A stretch of 64,000 nt of DNA, taken from Bradyrhizobium sp. 141 (GTDB lineage: Bacteria > Pseudomonadota > Alphaproteobacteria > Rhizobiales > Xanthobacteraceae). The notes beneath the pieces are model-generated. The model ran no database searches and had not been told where the DNA came from. It saw only the letters and a program-made list of their open reading frames with translations. The stretch is from contig NZ_JADPKR010000108.1 in assembly GCF_023074055.1 (NCBI RefSeq), positions 1 through 64,000 on the forward strand, given 5' to 3'. Shown piece after piece: positions 59,059 through 64,000 of this stretch (its first letter is position 1; the number at the start of each line of letters is the position of its first letter). The translations under genes were made by a program, and so were the position numbers.

Positions 59059-60422
59059 CCCGCGAACTCTTTCGCGATGTCAGGGTTCATTGACTTCGCC
59101 TGCGCGATGTCCGTGGCGCCGTCGCTGCCGCTTTTGCGGGTGGCAATGCCGCGGCCGAACAGCGACGATGACGAGCGCGGGTTGCGCTGGATCGCGTCGT
59201 TGTAGTCCTTGATCGCCTCAGCAGTCCGGCCGAGCTTGAGGTTGACGAGCCCGCGGCTGTCGAGCGCATCGCTCAATCCGGGATCGATCTGGAGCGCAAG
59301 ATTGCAGTCGGCGAGCGCGCCCTGCAGATCGCCGGTCGCAGCGCGCGTCCAGCACCGGTTGTTGAGCGCCTCGCCATCCCTGGGATCCTTGCGGATCACA
59401 AGGTCGAAATCCTGCATGGCGAGCGCATAGGCGCGCTTGATCGCATAGACCTGGCCGCGCTTGTAGCGCGAGGCGACGTCATTTGCGTTCGCCGCGATCT
59501 TGCGGCTGAGATCGGCGATGACGGGATCCTTGGCGAGATCGTCGGCGCTCGGGGGCGGCTCCGCTTGCGGCGCCTCGCAGACCGGCTTCTGCGGCTCCGG
59601 TTTCTGAGGCTCTGGCTTCGTCGGGTCGCCGGCCTTGTTGTTGGCCGGCTGCGCCACCGAACCTGCGAACGAGAATTCCGTGGTCAGCGAGGACGACAGC
59701 CACGGCACCTGCTCCCGCTTGGTGGCGGCGACCACGCCGTTCTTGGTGTTGGTCAGGGCTTGCTCGGCGCTGATGTTCGGCGCGCGCATCTCGCGGAGCA
59801 GCTCGGCGACGAACAGGCCGTGCTCGGTCTTGCCGCTGGCGGCAACCGCGCCGAGCGCTGCGGAGTAGAGCACGAGCGAATTGCTCGGTGCGATCGCAGG
59901 CGCAAGGCCCGCCGAATAGCGGCGGAAGCGCCGCTCGAACGGGTTGCGGCGCGAGGCATCGATCAGCGCGATCTTGATCGCGGCGCCGCGCGTGTTCATT
60001 TCGGCGAGGATGACATCGAGGCTGAAGCCGTCGCGCGCCACGTCCGGCTCGGTCCAGATCTGCGCGTCGACCGGAAGCAGGTAGGTCTGCCGGTTGGACT
60101 GGATGGCAAGACCGTCGAAGAAGATCAGCGCCACCGCGCCGCGTTCGATGCGGGCATAGAAGCGATCCAGCACCTGCCGCATGGCGTCGGCCGTGAGATT
60201 GCTCTGGCGATCGACGACGAAGCCGTCGCGCTTCAATTCTTCAGTGACGTCCTGAGCATCGTTGGTGACCTCGTTCAGCACGAATTCGTTGTCGGGGTAT
60301 CTTGCGTTGCCGATCACCAGCGCGAGCTTGGCGGCGTCGGCCGCGCGGCTTGCAGGTCCTGCGCTCAGCACGAGCAAGCCTGCCAGCAACAAAATCGTCG
60401 CGGTGCGCATGAAATGGCTCAT
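59031..60422 (-). CDS. Caspase-fold (peptidase C14-like) protein with TPR, catalytic residues lost
   Basis: The 463-residue protein has a signal peptide (MRTATILLLAGLLVLSAGPA), a p20-type caspase domain (about 33-255) and a TPR region (about 300-440, with ALNNRCWTRAATGDLQGALA). The caspase blocks are recognisable: LALVIGNARYPDNEFVLNEV and the strand before the active site. However, where the family has G-H-G the sequence reads FFDGLAIQ (L105), and where it has D-A-C-R it reads DASRRNPF (S157), so both the His and the Cys are missing. It is likely a non-peptidase scaffold in the periplasm. The Pro-rich linker has EPQKPEPQKP. Confidence 0.85.
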   Translation of the reverse strand: MSHFMRTATILLLAGLLVLSAGPASRAADAAKLALVIGNARYPDNEFVLNEVTNDAQDVTEELKRDGFVVDRQSNLTADAMRQVLDRFYARIERGAVALIFFDGLAIQSNRQTYLLPVDAQIWTEPDVARDGFSLDVILAEMNTRGAAIKIALIDASRRNPFERRFRRYSAGLAPAIAPSNSLVLYSAALGAVAASGKTEHGLFVAELLREMRAPNISAEQALTNTKNGVVAATKREQVPWLSSSLTTEFSFAGSVAQPANNKAGDPTKPEPQKPEPQKPVCEAPQAEPPPSADDLAKDPVIADLSRKIAANANDVASRYKRGQVYAIKRAYALAMQDFDLVIRKDPRDGEALNNRCWTRAATGDLQGALADCNLALQIDPGLSDALDSRGLVNLKLGRTAEAIKDYNDAIQRNPRSSSSLFGRGIATRKSGSDGATDIAQAKSMNPDIAKEFAGYGVTECVP

Positions 60423-60590
60423 CGGTGATCAAAATCTCCAGTCAGGATAGCGGTCGTCGCCGTTAATTCAATCGCCATGCGAATTTGCGCCCACACGCTA
60501 TGGTGAGACAGCGTTGCAGATTGCCCTTGCGCGCGCTGCCGGTCCTGCCGCAAATGGCTGCAAAACGGAAGACAAGGAAGCGAGCGTACC

Positions 60591-61373
60591 ATGACCGATA
60601 CCACGGCAATCATCACTGAGAAGCGCGGGCAGGCATTCTGGATCACCATCAACCGGCCGGAGAAACGCAACGCGCTGAACGGCGAGGTCATCGCCGGCAT
60701 CACCAAAGGCTATCGCGACGCGCATGACGACAAGGACGTCCGCGTCATCGTGCTGACGGGCGCGGGCGACAAGGCGTTCTGTGCGGGCGCCGACTTGCAG
60801 AATTCCGGCGCGGCTTTCGCGATGGACCATTCCAAACCAAATGTCGACTATGCCGATCTGTTACGTTTGTCACAGAACGCCACCAAACCGGCGATTGCAC
60901 GGGTCGGCGGCGTCTGCATGGCCGGCGGCATGGGCCTCTTGTGCATGACCGACATGGCGGTTGCGGCCGATCACGTCATCTTCGGCCTGCCGGAGGTGAA
61001 GGTCGGCGTGTTCCCGATGCAGGTGCTGAGCCTGTTGCAGAGTATCGCGCCGCCGCGTCTCGTCAACGAATGGGCGCTCACCGGCGAGCCCTTCGATGCC
61101 AAGGCGGCGCTGAGCGCGGGCCTGCTCAATTACACCGTGCCGACGGCCGAGCTCGATGCCAAGGTCGACTGGCTGATCGGCCGCATCGTCGACAAATCGC
61201 CGACCGCGATCCGTCGCGGCAAATACGCCATGCGTGCCATCGCCTCGATGTCGTTCGACGAGAGCATCGCCTACACCGAAAGCCAGATCGCGCTGCTCGC
61301 GATGACCGAGGACGCCAAGGAAGGCCTGAAAGCGTTCAGCGAGAAGAGGAAGCCGGTCTGGACGGGAAGGTAG
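60591..61373 (+). CDS. Enoyl-CoA hydratase/isomerase family protein
   Basis: A crotonase-fold protein of 260 residues. The oxyanion-hole segments are GAGDKAFCAGADLQN and RVGGVCMAGGMGLLCMTDMA, and the N-terminal segment is ITINRPEKRNALNGE. The loop GLPEVKVGVFPMQVLSLL lies where the second acidic residue usually sits, so hydratase activity is plausible. The start has GAAGCGAGCGTACC upstream. It is alone between the caspase-fold gene and the repeat region, probably monocistronic. Its substrate is an acyl-CoA not defined by the sequence. Confidence 0.9.
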   Translation: MTDTTAIITEKRGQAFWITINRPEKRNALNGEVIAGITKGYRDAHDDKDVRVIVLTGAGDKAFCAGADLQNSGAAFAMDHSKPNVDYADLLRLSQNATKPAIARVGGVCMAGGMGLLCMTDMAVAADHVIFGLPEVKVGVFPMQVLSLLQSIAPPRLVNEWALTGEPFDAKAALSAGLLNYTVPTAELDAKVDWLIGRIVDKSPTAIRRGKYAMRAIASMSFDESIAYTESQIALLAMTEDAKEGLKAFSEKRKPVWTGR

Positions 61374-61387
61374 AAGAAGAGCTCGAC

Positions 61388-61527
61388 CTCGTGTCCCGGA
61401 CGCGCTGCAGCGCGTGAGCGTTGCGGCGCAGAGCCGGGACCCAGCGGCGGACGGGGACATTCGTTAGGATGGGCCCCGGCTCTGCGCCGTAACGCCGAAG
61501 AGGCGCTGCGCTGCGTCCGGGGCACGA
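61388..61527. repeat. Long inverted repeat, REP-like intergenic element
   Basis: GTGTCCCGGACGCGCTGC and following bases (from 61390) return in inverted form as GCGCTGCGTCCGGGGCAC (to 61527), and an AGAGCCGGGACCC segment near 61432 returns as GGGCCCCGGCTCT at 61471. The element is a non-coding mosaic of arms of the kind widespread between Bradyrhizobium genes. Confidence 0.75.
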
Positions 61528-61587
61528 AAGTGCGGTCCACGAGCTCAGTTCGATTTCGAAAGAGGATGTAGTCGCATCCTCCGCGGT

Positions 61588-61688
61588 CATTCCGGGGCGC
61601 GCGTAGCGCGAGCCCGGAATCCATCATGCAGCACGCGATACGGCGAAATGGATTCTGGGCTCGCGCCAAGTGGCGCGCCCCGGAGTGA
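61588..61688. repeat. Second long inverted repeat, REP-like element
   Basis: CATTCCGGGGCGCGC and GCGAGCCCGGAATCCAT at the left (61588-61625) match, inverted, ATGGATTCTGGGCTCGC and GCGCGCCCCGGAGTG at the right (61650-61687). It ends 5 nt before the stop of the GlcG-like gene. Together with the repeat at 61388 it fills the gap 61374-61692, which otherwise holds no gene. Confidence 0.8.
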
Positions 61689-61692
61689 CAAG

Positions 61693-62121
61693 CTACCCCG
61701 CGTTGGCCTTCAGCCCCGCAGCCTGGATACCCGCGAGCGCGCAGGCCTCGTCATTGTCGGAGGTGTCGCCGGAGACGCCGACGGCGCCGAGCAGCGTCGT
61801 GCCGTCCATGATCAGCACGCCGCCGGGGACCGGCACCAGCGCGCCCTTGGCCAGGGTGTTCACGGCATCGATGAAATAGGCCTGCTCCTGGGCGCGCTGG
61901 AACAGCGCACGTGAGCCCATGCCCATGGCGAGCGCGCCATAGGCCTTGCCGTGCGCGATCTCGCCGCGCATCAGGCTGATGCCGTCCTGCGCCGCGGCGA
62001 GCTTGAGCACGCCGCGGGCGTCGAGGATGGTGACGACCAGCGGCTTGAGCTTGAGCTCGCCGGCCTTCGCGAAGGCGGCGTCGAGAATCTTGCGGGCGGT
62101 GTCGAGGGTGAGGTCAGCCAT
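61693..62121 (-). CDS. GlcG/HbpS-family protein
   Basis: A 142-residue protein of the heme-degrading domain/GlcG family, a compact fold that in some members binds heme or cobalamin. The conserved blocks are LDTARKILDAAFAKAGELKL, VVTILDARGVLKLAAAQDGI, KAYGALAMGMGSRALFQRAQ and the C-terminal GAVGVSGDTSDNDEACALAG. The start at 62121 has GCAAAGGAAACCAACC upstream, and it overlaps the end of the FAD/Fe-S gene by 8 nt. GlcG-like proteins are often encoded with glycolate or lactate oxidases, as here. Confidence 0.9.
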   Translation of the reverse strand: MADLTLDTARKILDAAFAKAGELKLKPLVVTILDARGVLKLAAAQDGISLMRGEIAHGKAYGALAMGMGSRALFQRAQEQAYFIDAVNTLAKGALVPVPGGVLIMDGTTLLGAVGVSGDTSDNDEACALAGIQAAGLKANAG

Positions 62122-64000
62122 GGTTGGTTTCCTTTGCAGCGGTTGAGGTGGAATTGGTTTCGGCGCGATCAAGGCTCATCGCCAGCACGCGCGCGACGTG
62201 AAGCGCCTCGCGTCGCGCGCCGTCGTGGATCTGGTGGCGGCAAGATGTGCCGTCGGCGACGATGAGCGCAGCCTGATCAGCGCGCCGCACGGCGGGCAGC
62301 AGCGACAGCTCGGCCATCTCGATCGAGGCATCGTAGGTGTCCGCGCCATAGCCGAACGCGCCGGCCATGCCGCAGCAGCTGGACTCGATGGTCTCGACTT
62401 TCAGGCCGGGGACGAGGCGCAGCACCTGCTCGACGGGCTTGAAGGCGCCGAAGGATTTTTGATGGCAATGGCCGTGCACCATTGCCTTGTCGGCGACGGC
62501 GCCGAGCGGCAATTGCAGCCGACCCGCCTCGGCCTCGCGCACCAGGAATTCCTCGAAGGTCAGCGCATGTGCGCCGACCGCCTTGGCGTCATTGTCCTTG
62601 CGCAGCGAAGCGAGCTCGTCTCGCAGTGTCAGCAGGCAGCTCGGCTCGAGACCGACGATCGGCACGCCGCGCGCGGCGAAGGGCGCAAAGGCCGCCACCA
62701 GACGATCGAGCTCGGCCCTGGCCTCGTCGACGAGACCGGCGGAGAGGAACGTGCGCCCGCAGCACAGAGGACGGCTGCCGCTCGCAGGCTTCGGCAGATG
62801 CACGCGATAGCCGCCGGCCACGAGCACGCGCAGCGCTGCGTCGAGGTTCTCGCGCTCATAGATGCGGTTGAAGGTGTCGGCGAACAGGACGACCTCGCGG
62901 CCGGTCTCGGGTCCAACCGCTTCCGCCGGCGGCGCAAACACGTCGCTGCGGAAGGCGGGCAGGGCGCGGCGCGCGCTGATGCCGGCAAAGCGCTCGAACA
63001 GCTTTCGCAATAGCGGGCTGCGATTGCGCAAATTCGCCAGTGGCGCGAAGCGCGAGGCGAGGCCGGCATAGTGCGGGAGATAACCGACCAGGCGATCGCG
63101 CAGCGTCAGGCCGTGGGAGGTGACGCGTGCGGCGAGCACTTCGATCTTCATCTTGGCCATGTCGACGCCGGTCGGGCATTCATGGCGGCAGGCCTTGCAG
63201 GAGACGCAGAGTTTCAGCGTCTCCATCATTTCGTCGGAAGAAAGCGCGCCCTCGCCGAGCTGGCCGGAGATCGCCAGCCGCAGCGTGTTCGCCCGGCCCC
63301 GTGTGACATCCTTCTCGTTGCGCGTCGCACGATAGGACGGGCACATCACGCCGCCCTCGAGCTTGCGGCAGGCGCCGTTGTTGTTGCACATCTCGACCGC
63401 GCCTTGGAAGCCGCCGCCGGCGCCCGGCCAGGCCGACCAGTCGAGCTTGGTCTTCAGCTCGCCGACGCGATAGTCGGGCTTGAAGCGGAACAGCGAGCGA
63501 TCGTCCATCCTGGGCGCGTCGACGATCTTGCCGGGATTGAGAACGCCGTCGGGATCGAAGCGCTGCTTCACTTCCCTGAAGTCGGCGACGAGACGCTCGC
63601 CGAACATCGTCTCGTGGAATTCGGAGCGCACCAGGCCGTCGCCGTGTTCGCCGGAATGCGAGCCCTTGTACTCGCGCACCAGCGCGAACGCCTCCTCGGC
63701 GATGGCGCGCATCGCCTTGACGTCCTTCTCCAGCTTCAAATTCAGCACCGGGCGCACATGCAGACAGCCCTCGGACGCGTGTGCATACATCGTGCCGCTG
63801 GTGCCGTGTCTGGCGAAGACTTCGTTCAGCCGCGCGGTGTAGTCGGCCAGATGCGGCAGCGGCACGGCGCAGTCCTCGACGAAGGAGACCGGCTTGCCTT
63901 CCTGCTTCATCGACATCATGACGTTGAGGCCGGCGGCGCGGAAATCGGCGATGCCGCTCTGCAGCGCCGGCTCTGATATCTCGACCACGCCGCCCCATTT
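62114..64000 (-). CDS. FAD- and Fe-S-binding dehydrogenase, D-lactate-dehydrogenase-like (5' end cut)
   Basis: The frame is open to the end of the window (KWGGVVEISEP at the edge), so the N-terminus with the FAD-binding PCMH domain lies outside. What is seen is the C-terminal part of the FAD-linked oxidase domain (SHSGEHGDGLVRSEF), a ferredoxin-like segment with CVSCKACRHECPTGVD, and two CCG heterodisulfide-reductase-like motifs (LCCGRTFLSAG and SSCCGMAGAFGYG). This is the arrangement of membrane-associated D-2-hydroxyacid dehydrogenases of the Dld-II/YdiJ type, which pass electrons to the quinone pool. It is followed by the GlcG-like gene. Confidence 0.9.
   Translation of the reverse strand, partial: KWGGVVEISEPALQSGIADFRAAGLNVMMSMKQEGKPVSFVEDCAVPLPHLADYTARLNEVFARHGTSGTMYAHASEGCLHVRPVLNLKLEKDVKAMRAIAEEAFALVREYKGSHSGEHGDGLVRSEFHETMFGERLVADFREVKQRFDPDGVLNPGKIVDAPRMDDRSLFRFKPDYRVGELKTKLDWSAWPGAGGGFQGAVEMCNNNGACRKLEGGVMCPSYRATRNEKDVTRGRANTLRLAISGQLGEGALSSDEMMETLKLCVSCKACRHECPTGVDMAKMKIEVLAARVTSHGLTLRDRLVGYLPHYAGLASRFAPLANLRNRSPLLRKLFERFAGISARRALPAFRSDVFAPPAEAVGPETGREVVLFADTFNRIYERENLDAALRVLVAGGYRVHLPKPASGSRPLCCGRTFLSAGLVDEARAELDRLVAAFAPFAARGVPIVGLEPSCLLTLRDELASLRKDNDAKAVGAHALTFEEFLVREAEAGRLQLPLGAVADKAMVHGHCHQKSFGAFKPVEQVLRLVPGLKVETIESSCCGMAGAFGYGADTYDASIEMAELSLLPAVRRADQAALIVADGTSCRHQIHDGARREALHVARVLAMSLDRAETNSTSTAAKETNHG

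Overview
The window is GC-rich alphaproteobacterial chromosome. The best guess is Bradyrhizobium or a close relative in Nitrobacteraceae. The reasons are the gene families present (aerobic 2-aminobenzoyl-CoA pathway, class I PHA synthase next to a CHAD protein, FnrN-type regulator), TTGA-N6-TCAA (FNR/FixK) boxes in many promoters, and a GAGCATGATC...GATCATGCTC intergenic palindrome of the kind common in that group. All assignments come from reading the sequence; no database search was run.

Region 1 (1-5350) is a loose accessory patch: small orphan genes, two of them phage-like (599-1242 and 4258-4727), a rifampicin-monooxygenase-like flavoprotein, a single-domain response regulator and a GNAT acetyltransferase. 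Scattered through it are four copies of a compact element made of a sigma70-like promoter followed by a short hairpin RNA with a U-tract. The hairpins show compensatory base changes, so this looks like a multicopy small-RNA family.

Region 2 (5462-16106) is catabolic and transport: a type III CoA-transferase, a two-component flavin monooxygenase with its reductase, a 3-hydroxyisobutyrate-dehydrogenase-like enzyme, and an operon with a complete SsuABC/TauABC-type ABC importer, an IlvD-family dehydratase and a NicX-like 2,5-dihydroxypyridine dioxygenase. The imported compound is unknown; an N-heteroaromatic is possible.

Region 3 (16103-32183) appears to be one aromatic-acid regulon: 2-aminobenzoate-CoA ligase, the fused 2-aminobenzoyl-CoA monooxygenase/reductase (salicylyl-CoA 5-hydroxylase type), beta-oxidation-like enzymes, a RidA-like deaminase, a second flavin monooxygenase, a cupin, a branched-chain-type binding protein and a MarR regulator. 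Six near-palindromic sites of the form TTTTARGCYTAAAA sit in front of the transcription units, including marR, and are the likely MarR operators.

Region 4 (32190-47494) is an apparent low-oxygen block: CBS-BON protein, PHA synthase, CHAD protein, APH/AAA fusion kinase, universal stress protein, PatZ-like acetyltransferase, YqjD/YqjE pair, an Mla-type lipid transporter, an FnrN-type [4Fe-4S] regulator, a 41-residue membrane peptide and a CRP-like regulator. Seven FNR/FixK boxes lie in its promoters. A cytochrome c tail remnant lies beside fnrN.

Region 5 (47632-64000) holds a cyclase/kynurenine-formamidase-like hydrolase, a DctPQM TRAP transporter with an SDR, a minus-strand operon (TctC-type binding protein, IorAB-type molybdenum hydroxylase, leaderless ModA-like protein), a molybdopterin oxidoreductase, a caspase-fold protein lacking both catalytic residues, an enoyl-CoA hydratase, a GlcG-like protein and a D-lactate-dehydrogenase-like FAD/Fe-S enzyme cut by the window end. 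No rRNA, tRNA, CRISPR array, transposase or integrase was seen.
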